Assembly (NCBI GenBank): GCA_026014905.1
Contig: JAOZHK010000059.1
Coordinates: forward strand, 1 to 14,089
Source of the DNA: Candidatus Bathyarchaeota archaeon
GTDB lineage: Archaea; Thermoproteota; Bathyarchaeia; RBG-16-48-13; GCA-020355125
Direction of reading: 5' to 3'
DNA: 14,089 nt
Under the pieces are notes generated by a model that was given only the letters and a program-made list of their open reading frames with translations, searched no databases and was not told where the DNA came from. Below, one piece after another: positions 1 to 6,495 of this stretch. Both the position numbers and the translations under genes were made by a program. Positions within the stretch are counted from its first letter, which is position 1. Every line of letters begins with the position of its first letter.

Positions 1-560
1 TTCCTCTTGTAATCCTGAAACTCGAAGCATCCTTAAAGAAACTTGATGTCATAGGCGAGACACTAAAACGAGAAGATAATCAGCTGTTCGAGAGATGTGT
101 CGAGGCACGACTGAAAGGCGATAACGTTCATGCAATGATGTATGCCAACGAGTGTGCAGAAATCCGAAAGATCGCCCTCCACGTAGTCAGTAGTAAATAT
201 GCACTTGAACAAATGGTACTACGATTACACACTGTAACCAAACTTGGAAACATTCTTGTAACTGTGACTCCTGTCGTTGATGTCATTAAAGAAACTCAGA
301 GTCGTTTGGTGGGAATAGTTCCAAGTATCGCCAATAATCTCAATGACGCTAACAAGATATTGGTCGATTCTTTGTCAAAAATGGGCACCAGTGATCTCCG
401 AACCGCAACTCAGAAGCCTCTTGTTTATAGCAGCGGTGCTGAAAAAGTCTTAGAAGAAGCCAAAGCAGCAGCAGAAGATACGATTCGAGAGAAGTTTCCA
501 AAGATTCCAGGAACTTTGAAAGACATCGTTAAGCAAGAAAGTGAAATTTTAACAAATTAA
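1..560 (+). CDS. cdvB: CdvB, ESCRT-III-like cell division protein (5' end missing)
   Basis: The reading frame enters from the left edge (first full codon at base 3) and ends with TAA at 558-560, giving about 185 C-terminal residues. The ATG at 135 is internal. The helical ESCRT-III core is visible: a charged helix with LFERCVEARLKGD, then YANECAEIRKIA, then LEQMVLRL, and a segment ending in VVDVIKETQSRL. This matches the CdvB pattern of TACK archaea, where CdvB polymerises on the membrane at midcell and is disassembled by the Vps4-like ATPase CdvC. Near the C-terminus FPKIPG (495-512) resembles a MIM2 motif, the proline-containing peptide that binds MIT domains. That reading is inference. No cdvA or cdvC lies in the window, so the rest of any cdv cluster would have to be to the left. 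An Asgard Vps2/24-like protein is a less likely alternative. Confidence 0.85.
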   Translation, partial: PLVILKLEASLKKLDVIGETLKREDNQLFERCVEARLKGDNVHAMMYANECAEIRKIALHVVSSKYALEQMVLRLHTVTKLGNILVTVTPVVDVIKETQSRLVGIVPSIANNLNDANKILVDSLSKMGTSDLRTATQKPLVYSSGAEKVLEEAKAAAEDTIREKFPKIPGTLKDIVKQESEILTN

Positions 561-637
561 CCAGCTGGAACAAATAACAGGAACCTGACGATCAGAGCAA
601 TCAGTGTACATGAGTCGAGACGACGAGTAGACTGAAA

Positions 638-662
638 CTAATTGAGCTTTATGCCCAATCAG
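638..662 (-). terminator. Hairpin after alcohol dehydrogenase
   Basis: On the minus strand a 10-bp stem (bases 662-653 pairing with 647-638, two G-U pairs) closes a 5-nt AUAAA loop, starting 9 nt after the dehydrogenase stop. The plus-strand version has two mismatches, so the fold favours minus-strand RNA. Only a short U tract (UUU) follows, so it may be a 3' end stabiliser or processing site and not a classical terminator. The remainder of the 561-670 gap shows nothing recognisable. Confidence 0.4.
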
Positions 663-670
663 GCTTCATA

Positions 671-1714
671 TTATGTCAGGTTAAAATCTACCACTACCCG
701 TTCGACATGTTCTTTCCCACTCTCTATTAATTTGACTCCATCATTGATTGCATGAAGTGGGATATGATGAGTTATTGATTTATCCAGATTGATTTTTTTG
801 GTTTCCATTAATCGAATTACTCGCTGTAAATCATCACGTGTGTGATCACCAGAAACCATTAGTCGCCCTTCACGAAGTCCCCAATACTCAACTTGAATAG
901 GCGTTATTTGAAGTCCCACACTCACCACGCTGCCTGATTCATATCTATTTTTACCTTTAATCGCGTCTATAGCTTGTTTCATAGCAATTGGTGCGCCCGA
1001 ACATTCAATGGCGACATCCACGCCCCAACTATCGGTGATCGCCTTCACCTCTCTGTTAATATTTTCCCGTGTGGGATTCAACAGGACATCTGCTCCATAT
1101 TCTTTGGCCACATTCAATTTGCTGTCAATGGGATCAACAGCAATCACGGTTCCAGCACCAAAGAACTTCGACCATAACACTGCATGTAGCCCGACGCCAC
1201 CAACACCAAACACGATGGCGGTTCCTCCTCGCAGAAGACCAGAAATTTCAATAGCATGATACGCTGTTGAAACAGCGCAAGCAGCAATCGCACCCCAATC
1301 AAAGGGTATTGTTTCACTCATCTTTAATACGCTTCGCGCAGGGACTTTGATGTATTCCGCAAACGTACCATCAATATGGCTACCAATTGATTTACGATTT
1401 CGACAACGGTTATCGAATCCTTGCAGACATGGCTCACAGTTACCACAAGACACGATGTAATGCACAATCACGGGATCTCCGACTTGAAGATGGGTAACAT
1501 TCTTTCCGACCGCAGAGACGACTCCTGCTCCCTCATGTCCTAATGTTAGAGGGATATAATAGGGTGCGAACTCACCTGAATGATAATGAACATCGGTACC
1601 ACAAACCCCCGCAGCACGAATATTAACTAATACATCATTCGATCCAATAGAAGGAACCTCGATTTGCTCAACAACAAAGGGTTTTCCCGCTTCTTTAAAT
1701 CTCGCAACTAACAT
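671..1714 (-). CDS. Zinc-dependent alcohol dehydrogenase (MDR family)
   Basis: 347 residues, the normal length for a medium-chain zinc alcohol dehydrogenase, which oxidises an alcohol or polyol with NAD(P)+. Catalytic zinc ligands are visible as C38 (GVCGTD), H60-E61 (GHEGAG) and C146 (ACAVSTAYHA). The structural zinc site is intact: C90, C93, C96 and C104. The nucleotide-binding turn is GVGGVG at 170-175, and D194 at the end of the next strand suggests a preference for NAD+. Substrate cannot be read from sequence; sorbitol/threonine-type and simple alcohol dehydrogenases share these motifs. The gene is monocistronic in view and divergent from the 1783-2790 genes. A BRE/TATA pair lies 27 nt before the ATG with no Shine-Dalgarno, so the transcript is probably leaderless. 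A hairpin follows the stop. Confidence 0.92.
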   Translation of the reverse strand: MLVARFKEAGKPFVVEQIEVPSIGSNDVLVNIRAAGVCGTDVHYHSGEFAPYYIPLTLGHEGAGVVSAVGKNVTHLQVGDPVIVHYIVSCGNCEPCLQGFDNRCRNRKSIGSHIDGTFAEYIKVPARSVLKMSETIPFDWGAIAACAVSTAYHAIEISGLLRGGTAIVFGVGGVGLHAVLWSKFFGAGTVIAVDPIDSKLNVAKEYGADVLLNPTRENINREVKAITDSWGVDVAIECSGAPIAMKQAIDAIKGKNRYESGSVVSVGLQITPIQVEYWGLREGRLMVSGDHTRDDLQRVIRLMETKKINLDKSITHHIPLHAINDGVKLIESGKEHVERVVVDFNLT

Positions 1715-1736
1715 GGATGAAGCTGGGGCTTGTTTC

Positions 1737-1751
1737 TATATTTAACTTTCG
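1737..1751 (-). promoter_or_regulatory. BRE/TATA promoter of the dehydrogenase, possibly bidirectional
   Basis: Read on the minus strand: CGAAAG (BRE-like) followed by TTAAATATA. The box centre (about 1741) is 27 nt from the A of the ATG at 1714, placing transcription start at or next to the start codon. On the plus strand the same bases read TATATTTAA and could serve the rightward genes, with a start near 1768. Confidence 0.65.
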
Positions 1752-1782
1752 ATTTCCATTAGCGTCGGGATAGATCCGGATC

Positions 1783-1848
1783 ATGGCGCTTCTCAAGAAA
1801 AAGAAAGGATTATTTGGAGTCATAGCAACTATGATTAAAGGTGTTTAG
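1783..1848 (+). CDS. Possible 21-residue basic peptide or leader ORF
   Basis: ATG to TAG encoding 21 residues: a start rich in lysine (four Lys in a row after MALL) followed by a hydrophobic GLFGVIATMIKGV tail. The stop lies 3 nt before the ATG of the luciferase-like gene, so it would be translationally coupled. A perfect 10-bp palindrome GATCCGGATC (1773-1782) touches the start codon, and GGGA at 1768-1771 is a weak ribosome-binding candidate. The Lys-rich head and hydrophobic tail suggest a membrane-associated peptide. It could also be chance; short ORFs of this size are common. Confidence 0.3.
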   Translation: MALLKKKKGLFGVIATMIKGV

Positions 1849-1851
1849 AAA

Positions 1852-2790
1852 ATGACTTCAGACATTAAATGGGGTGCCTTCATATGGCCTGAAGGCCTCA
1901 ATTTCGAAGAAATGAAACAGTTCTGTTTGCGAGCTGAGGAGTTACGCTTTGATCTGTTCCAGACAACCGATCACTTTATGAATATGAGACAGCCTACACG
2001 TCCCGACAGGCATCCTCTTGAAAGCTGGACAACATTAGCAGGGTTAGGTGCAGTCACAACAAAGATTCTCCTCGGTCCTTTGGTCGCGTGCTATGCATAT
2101 CGTGCTCCACCTGTTTTAGCTAAAATGGCAACCACTGTCGATATAATTTCCAATGGACGAGTTATCTTAGGCGTTGGAGCGGGCTGGCATGAAGCTGAGT
2201 TCAAAGCGTATTTTGGACGTTTTCCTCCGGTTCGAGAACGATTACAAGGTCTAGAAGAGACGGTAGAAATCTGTAAAAGCATGTTCAATAACAAATACTC
2301 GACTTATCGTGGAAAACTCTTCTCTGTTAAAGACGCACTCAATTCCCCAGCATCAATTCAACAACCTATTCCTATTATGGTGGGGGGCGGTGGAGAGAAG
2401 GTCACTTTAAAAATCGTGGCTAAGCACGCAGACATGTGTCACTTCTTCGCTAATGATCTCGCAACACTCGATCGAAAGCTTGCAGCATTGAAAAAGCATT
2501 GTAAAACTGTTGGGAGAGATTACAATGAAATCACGAAATGCGTTGGAATTGCCACGATTGTAGGCAACACTACAACTGAAGCTGAAAACAGGTTGGCGCG
2601 TCTCGCAAAGCTCTTCCATATTTCCCCCGATGCGCAGCGAAAGCAATTAGGAAAAGTGTATGGAGCCCCCGATGAGGTCGCTGATTATCTCCAGAATTAC
2701 GTAAGTCGAGGCGTCCAAGTTTTAACGCCGAGATTTTTCTATATGGATTCGATGGAAGCCTTCGCGACAGAGGTTATGCCCAAGGTATAA
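1852..2790 (+). CDS. Luciferase-like (LLM) flavin/F420-dependent oxidoreductase
   Basis: 312 residues, the usual size of a bacterial-luciferase-like monooxygenase/F420-dependent reductase with a TIM-barrel fold. Visible family marks: WGAFIWPEG at the first strand, DLFQTTDHF, the long middle block ending in ISNGRVILGVGAGWHEAEF, and PIMVGGGGEKVTL in the second half. In archaea such proteins often use F420 (for example methylenetetrahydromethanopterin reductase and F420-dependent alcohol dehydrogenase relatives), but FMN is equally possible here. The ATG is preceded by AAGGTG (1838-1843) at 8 nt. The divergent alcohol dehydrogenase suggests a shared redox role, though no substrate is indicated. 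A T-rich terminator follows. Confidence 0.88.
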   Translation: MTSDIKWGAFIWPEGLNFEEMKQFCLRAEELRFDLFQTTDHFMNMRQPTRPDRHPLESWTTLAGLGAVTTKILLGPLVACYAYRAPPVLAKMATTVDIISNGRVILGVGAGWHEAEFKAYFGRFPPVRERLQGLEETVEICKSMFNNKYSTYRGKLFSVKDALNSPASIQQPIPIMVGGGGEKVTLKIVAKHADMCHFFANDLATLDRKLAALKKHCKTVGRDYNEITKCVGIATIVGNTTTEAENRLARLAKLFHISPDAQRKQLGKVYGAPDEVADYLQNYVSRGVQVLTPRFFYMDSMEAFATEVMPKV

Positions 2791-2796
2791 TCGCAT

Positions 2797-2819
2797 TTCT
2801 CTTTTTTCCACCTTTTTTT
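2797..2819 (+). terminator. T-rich terminator after luciferase-like gene
   Basis: TTCTC, six T, CCACC, seven T, beginning 6 nt after the stop at 2790. Poly-T tracts without a required hairpin terminate archaeal RNA polymerase. The same design recurs after the nitroreductase at 7089-7108. Confidence 0.7.
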
Positions 2820-2853
2820 CATCATACTGGAAACCTTTATTCTAAGAACAGAC

Positions 2854-2928
2854 AATAAGTGCTTTACCTCACACTACATAATTTAAGTGAGGAAACCCAA
2901 AGTAGGGTACGTAGCGGTATCCCTTATT
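2854..2928 (+). other. Possible structured RNA or leader element
   Basis: This stretch lies in the 267-nt gap between genes. AATAAG (2854-2859) can pair with CTTATT (2923-2928), closing two inner hairpins: CCTCAC/GTGAGG (2867-2872 with 2887-2892) and ACCC/GGGT (2895-2898 with 2905-2908). The layout is a three-way junction of about 75 nt. No tRNA T-loop, C/D box or known riboswitch core was recognised. Stems are short and could be chance, and the strand is not certain. Confidence 0.25.
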
Positions 2929-3057
2929 ATTCATTGCAGGATGCAGAGCAATTTTTATTAGCATTTTTCAGGTAGAACACTTCTCCAGGATTCAGGTTTT
3001 TGTAGTCTAAATGTAAATAACGAAAAAATAACGTAATACGAACCTATCTTCATAACG

Positions 3058-3870
3058 ATGGATAATCAATTTCGTGTTCATGCAGTTGACTCTAAATTAA
3101 ACCTGTCAGGACACTTTCAGCAGACGCCACGATACGTAGTTCACCTCAATAAAGAAATCGCTAATAAATTAGGTTTCATTGACGGCGATCTTATTGAAGT
3201 ACGTGGGAAAAAAGCGACAGCCGCGAAGGTAATTGCTACGGATAAAGAGAGTCTAGAAGGCGACGCTATTGGATTAAGTAATCTGTTACGAAACAACGCG
3301 AGGGTCACAACGGAGGATTTAGTTACCGTTCATAAAGCGAAATCTCGCTCAGCGGATACAATAGTGTTTGCGCCAATAGGTAAACACCTTAAAAAAAGTG
3401 AATTACTCAAAATCGTCGCAAAAAAAAGCTTCTTGAATGAACCCTTTGTTGAAGGCGATGTAACCTATTTACGATCAAAAATTATGCGCTACCTCTTGGG
3501 TTCAGTGACTTGGCTACGTGTAATTAAGACCGACCCCCAGGGGATAGTGATCGCAACTGACGATACAAATATTGAGATCGTATCAGATCCAATAACAGTC
3601 GGGGATCCAATCTTAGATGATAATCTAGACGAATTACCAGATCTTGAGACCGAAGTTACCAGTGAGGACATAACAGAAACAGACTTGCTAAATACCGAGG
3701 ATTGGGATAAGATAAGTGCCCTCGTGGAACTCGGGCTCTTCCGCAATATCAGCGACGCACTTAGCTTCTTTATTAAAGAAGGAATCAAAGCTAAAAGCGA
3801 TTTATTCGAAAAAAGCCTCTCTGTTTTACACCAGATCAACTCATTAAAAAAACACGTCATCAATCCGTAA
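3058..3870 (+). CDS. Standalone Cdc48/p97 N-domain-like protein with C-terminal helical module
   Basis: 270 residues. Residues 1-95 match the Cdc48 N-terminal double-psi beta-barrel, including the GFIDGDLIEVRGKKATAAKV block and NARVTTEDLVTV. Residues about 98-175 match the second N-subdomain (IVFAPIG, PFVEGDVTYLR, LLGS, then VIKTDPQGIVIATDDTNIEI). The two AAA+ ATPase modules that normally follow are absent, so it cannot unfold substrates by itself. In Cdc48/p97 this domain binds cofactors and substrates. Residues 182-215 are an acidic linker and 216-268 a helical module (ALVELGLFRN, SDALSFFIKEGIKA, then a coiled-coil-like helix). No Shine-Dalgarno precedes the ATG; CGAAAAAATAA at 3021-3031 may be a BRE/TATA with a leaderless start. 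It is first in a run with an unknown gene and a Snf2 translocase. A VAT-like adaptor is an alternative reading. Confidence 0.75.
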   Translation: MDNQFRVHAVDSKLNLSGHFQQTPRYVVHLNKEIANKLGFIDGDLIEVRGKKATAAKVIATDKESLEGDAIGLSNLLRNNARVTTEDLVTVHKAKSRSADTIVFAPIGKHLKKSELLKIVAKKSFLNEPFVEGDVTYLRSKIMRYLLGSVTWLRVIKTDPQGIVIATDDTNIEIVSDPITVGDPILDDNLDELPDLETEVTSEDITETDLLNTEDWDKISALVELGLFRNISDALSFFIKEGIKAKSDLFEKSLSVLHQINSLKKHVINP

Positions 3871-3876
3871 AGCCAC

Positions 3877-3896
3877 TAGCAAGCTAATTCTTGCTA
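3877..3896 (+). other. Perfect 7-bp inverted repeat between genes
   Basis: TAGCAAG and CTTGCTA flank a 6-nt CTAATT loop, 7 nt after the stop of the Cdc48-N-like gene, followed by a run of seven A. There is no T tract on the plus strand, so it is not a typical terminator. It may be an mRNA processing or stability element inside the operon. Confidence 0.35.
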
Positions 3897-3931
3897 CAAA
3901 AAAAGTAGTCAGTTCCAGTATTCGCGTCTAT

Positions 3932-3948
3932 GGAGAAAAGACATATTG
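3932..3948 (+). promoter_or_regulatory. Shine-Dalgarno deciding a TTG start
   Basis: GGAG at 3932-3935 lies 10 nt before a TTG at 3946-3948 (a second TTG follows directly). The ATG at 3930 is in another frame and the next in-frame ATG is codon 12, which has no such site. This supports the TTG start. Confidence 0.55.
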
Positions 3949-4521
3949 TTGGATAGCTCACCACTTCTTCAACTATTCATGGGAAACCCTGCCGTTGGAT
4001 TTCTGAGTCTTCATGAGCATGAAAAAACAGAATATCTAGGTTCTTTACTTATCACAAACTTAGCCGGAACCCCCTTAGAGTTTCGATGCACTCAGCCAAT
4101 TATTCCGGATGCAATACAACGATCTTTGTATGGGACCGGTTTATTAGAATATCTTGGAGTAGAAGTTTGTGGACGCCCTCTCATTCGTTCAGTTAAATTA
4201 AAACCTAAATTTATTTTTATAGAACAACCCTTTCTCATGACGCTCAATGATTACGTATCAAATCCAATCATTTTTGTCCGAGAATTTCGAGGCGAGGAAC
4301 CCCCGTCCCCAATTACACTCAAGTATCCATATCAATCCGACGTCGTTAAACCCCATCAACAAGATCACAACCTTTTGCAGATTGCACAAAAAGATGCAAT
4401 AGAAGCAAAGACGATAGAATTCATCACTCAGCTATCTTACAAATTCAACTTCGTGGAATCGTTTGACCGAATGCGACAAGCAGTACAAAATCTCCATCAA
4501 CTAACCCTGCCCTCTCCCTAG
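3946..4521 (+). CDS. Uncharacterised 191-residue protein between Cdc48-N and Snf2 genes
   Basis: Starts at TTG with a Shine-Dalgarno at 10 nt. I do not recognise a named family. The N-terminal half has a regular pattern: VGFLSL, YLGSLLITNLAGTPLEFRCT, PIIPDAIQRSLYG, LLEYLGVEVCGRPLIRSV. It reads like a small alpha/beta domain in which a strand pair is followed by a conserved-looking Pro-Leu-Glu-Phe-x-Cys-Thr motif. The pattern resembles uncharacterised bacterial proteins I recall, but I cannot confirm this here. The C-terminal third is probably helical (QIAQKDAIEAKTIEFITQL). No signal peptide or membrane segment is seen. The stop is 10 nt before the GTG start of the Snf2 gene, so the two are likely co-translated and may act in one complex. 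Confidence 0.65.
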   Translation: MLDSSPLLQLFMGNPAVGFLSLHEHEKTEYLGSLLITNLAGTPLEFRCTQPIIPDAIQRSLYGTGLLEYLGVEVCGRPLIRSVKLKPKFIFIEQPFLMTLNDYVSNPIIFVREFRGEEPPSPITLKYPYQSDVVKPHQQDHNLLQIAQKDAIEAKTIEFITQLSYKFNFVESFDRMRQAVQNLHQLTLPSP

Positions 4522-4531
4522 AGGCAAAGAG

Positions 4532-6349
4532 GTGGGAACATCGCGCCGAGAGAGCAGTAGGTCTTCCACAGGATCACAGTTGATTAATAACTTTAAAACC
4601 ACAGTCAAACGTGTCTTTCATCAAGCCACCCATCCAGAACGGTTCTGGTCAACTTCAATCACTACTTCCGCTCATCTAACCAACGACACGATATTCACTA
4701 AGAACCAATTCGCCCCCTTTTCGCGTCCCCAAATCTGTTCATATTTCCCTACTATAACCCTATCTTCCGACTTCATTATTGAAGTTGATACCCACATTCA
4801 GCCCCCTTCAATCCAGGATGTTTTTTCACCAATAAATGATCTCACAATAGAGAGTTATGAACTTCAAGATTTCACTCCTTCGCTTGCGATGCGGTTCTTC
4901 CCCGAGAAAACACAAATTCAACCGCACCACCTCGCTCTTCTTAATCTCTTTCCGACACAAACTATTGACTTTCATAAATTACTCGATTTTAATGGAAAAT
5001 CACTATACTCATATCAAAAAGACGGAGTACGTTTTCTCATTGAACACTCTCAAGCTCTGTTAGCTGATGAAATGGGGTTAGGTAAATCCATTCAAGCCAT
5101 TGTTGCACTACGCCTCTTATTTGGCGCAGTGTCAATAACAAACTGCTTGATTCTCTGTCCTAAATCAGTATTGACCGATTGGGCGAACAAATTTGAATCC
5201 TGGGCTCCTGAATTAATGATAACAGAAGTCAGTGGAAGCTCTGCACAACGTCGAACACTCTGGGAGACCCCAAGTCAAATCTATCTAACCACTTATGACA
5301 GTTTAAAAGAAGACATCACCGCACTAACGGAAACTACCACTCTCGAATTTGACCTTGTAATCTTGGATGAAATTCAGCGGATTAAAAACAGTACCACAAA
5401 AACCTTTCACGCTGTGAACCATATTCAAAGTCGTATTCGTTGGGGACTTTCCGGTACGCCTTTAGAGAATCGAGTCGAAGAAATCGTCACCATTTTCCGT
5501 TATCTAAATCCCTCGCTTTTCTCCAGTAGCAACGTCACTGATTCAGATTATGTCAAATCCCTTATTGCACCTTTTACACTTCGCCGAACAAAACAGGCTG
5601 TTTTAACAGAACTACCCACAAAAACCCAAGAAAACGTGCTATTAGATTTATCTCCCAAACAACGGGCAGTCTATAACCTTGTCGAGACACACGGGGTTCT
5701 TGAAATTAAGGAAAAGGGATCTACCGCAACTGCAACTCATATCATGGCATTGATCTCTAAATTGAAACAAATCTGTAATCTTGAACCGGTCTCCGGCGAA
5801 AGCTGTAAACTCGATTATATTGAAGATGTGCTGACAACCCTCAATGAGACAGGAGACAAAATGGTCTTGTTCTCACAATACCCTTTCAAAACGCTTCAAC
5901 TCATCCAACCGCGCCTTCACCGCTTTAACCCATTAATCTATTCGGGGGCTCTCTCGAGTAAACAACGGGCAGCGGTCGTTCAACAATTTGAAGAAGATCC
6001 AACTGTCAGAGTACTCTTAATCTCACTAAAAGCCGGAGGGCTGGGATTAACCTTAACTGCCGCAAATTACGTGGCACACTTTGATTCCTGGTGGAATCCC
6101 GCAACTATGTCACAGGCAGAAGATCGAACTCATCGTATCGGTCAAAAGAAAAATGTAACGGTTCTCTCGTTAATATCCAAACATACTATTGAGGAACGGA
6201 TACAAACAATTCTTGAAGAAAAGAAAATCCTCTTTCAAGAAGTTGTGGGCGACATCTCTGAAGACGGGCTCTCACATCACTTAACAGAACACGAATTATT
6301 CGGTTTATTTGGCCTCCAACGCGCCCATTCTGAGGAAAAACAGATTTAA
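4532..6349 (+). CDS. Snf2-family DNA translocase/helicase-like ATPase
   Basis: 605 residues, GTG start with GAGG (4521-4524) at 7 nt. The Snf2 ATPase core is complete: Walker A DEMGLGKS (179-186), Walker B DEIQ (279-282), motif III LSGTP (306-310), FTLRRTKQAVLTELP, then lobe 2 with YSGALSSKQRA, AGGLGLTLTAANYV, and motif VI QAEDRTHRIGQ (528-538). These proteins translocate on double-stranded DNA and remodel protein-DNA complexes. The core most resembles the archaeal/bacterial SSO1653 group, with DEIQ in place of the usual DEAH/DEAQ. The first about 155 residues are unlike known accessory domains, and there is no zinc-binding SWIM motif, often present before such cores. The protein is third in a run with the Cdc48-N-like and 191-residue genes, suggesting a remodelling complex. 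Confidence 0.9.
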   Translation: MGTSRRESSRSSTGSQLINNFKTTVKRVFHQATHPERFWSTSITTSAHLTNDTIFTKNQFAPFSRPQICSYFPTITLSSDFIIEVDTHIQPPSIQDVFSPINDLTIESYELQDFTPSLAMRFFPEKTQIQPHHLALLNLFPTQTIDFHKLLDFNGKSLYSYQKDGVRFLIEHSQALLADEMGLGKSIQAIVALRLLFGAVSITNCLILCPKSVLTDWANKFESWAPELMITEVSGSSAQRRTLWETPSQIYLTTYDSLKEDITALTETTTLEFDLVILDEIQRIKNSTTKTFHAVNHIQSRIRWGLSGTPLENRVEEIVTIFRYLNPSLFSSSNVTDSDYVKSLIAPFTLRRTKQAVLTELPTKTQENVLLDLSPKQRAVYNLVETHGVLEIKEKGSTATATHIMALISKLKQICNLEPVSGESCKLDYIEDVLTTLNETGDKMVLFSQYPFKTLQLIQPRLHRFNPLIYSGALSSKQRAAVVQQFEEDPTVRVLLISLKAGGLGLTLTAANYVAHFDSWWNPATMSQAEDRTHRIGQKKNVTVLSLISKHTIEERIQTILEEKKILFQEVVGDISEDGLSHHLTEHELFGLFGLQRAHSEEKQI

Positions 6350-6444
6350 ACTGCCCTCTTTTACTCCGGAAGGATTTATTCATGTACGTATGCTTGTGGA
6401 TTATGTTGAAAAATTCTTAGAGGACATGAGTTACCCGAAAACGA

Positions 6445-6453
6445 TTTAATATA
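6445..6453 (+). promoter_or_regulatory. Possible TATA box of the nitroreductase
   Basis: TTTAATATA in the 137-nt gap after the Snf2 gene. A start about 27 nt further (near 6476) would leave a short leader containing GGAAG at 6482-6486. Nothing else in the gap is supported. Confidence 0.4.
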
Positions 6454-6495
6454 CATCATGTCCTATATGATTCGTTTAAATGGAAGATGAAACTC

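Noticed and set aside
561..670. Possible C/D box small RNA (CTGA near 580 and 632, ATGAGTC near 610)
   Set aside because: The C box does not fit the RUGAUGA consensus and no terminal stem was found.
2225..2240. GGTTCGAGA, resembling a tRNA T-loop
   Set aside because: Inside the luciferase-like coding region with no acceptor or anticodon stems around it.
2869..2934. 21-codon minus-strand ORF in the gap before the Cdc48-N gene
   Set aside because: No promoter or ribosome-binding site and it coincides with the possible folded RNA; likely chance.
6390..6449. 19-codon ORF (MLVDYVEKFLEDM...) in the gap after the Snf2 gene, in a frame open back into the Snf2 end
   Set aside because: Too short, no ribosome-binding site, and the possible nitroreductase TATA box overlaps its end; could be chance or a remnant but is not supportable.
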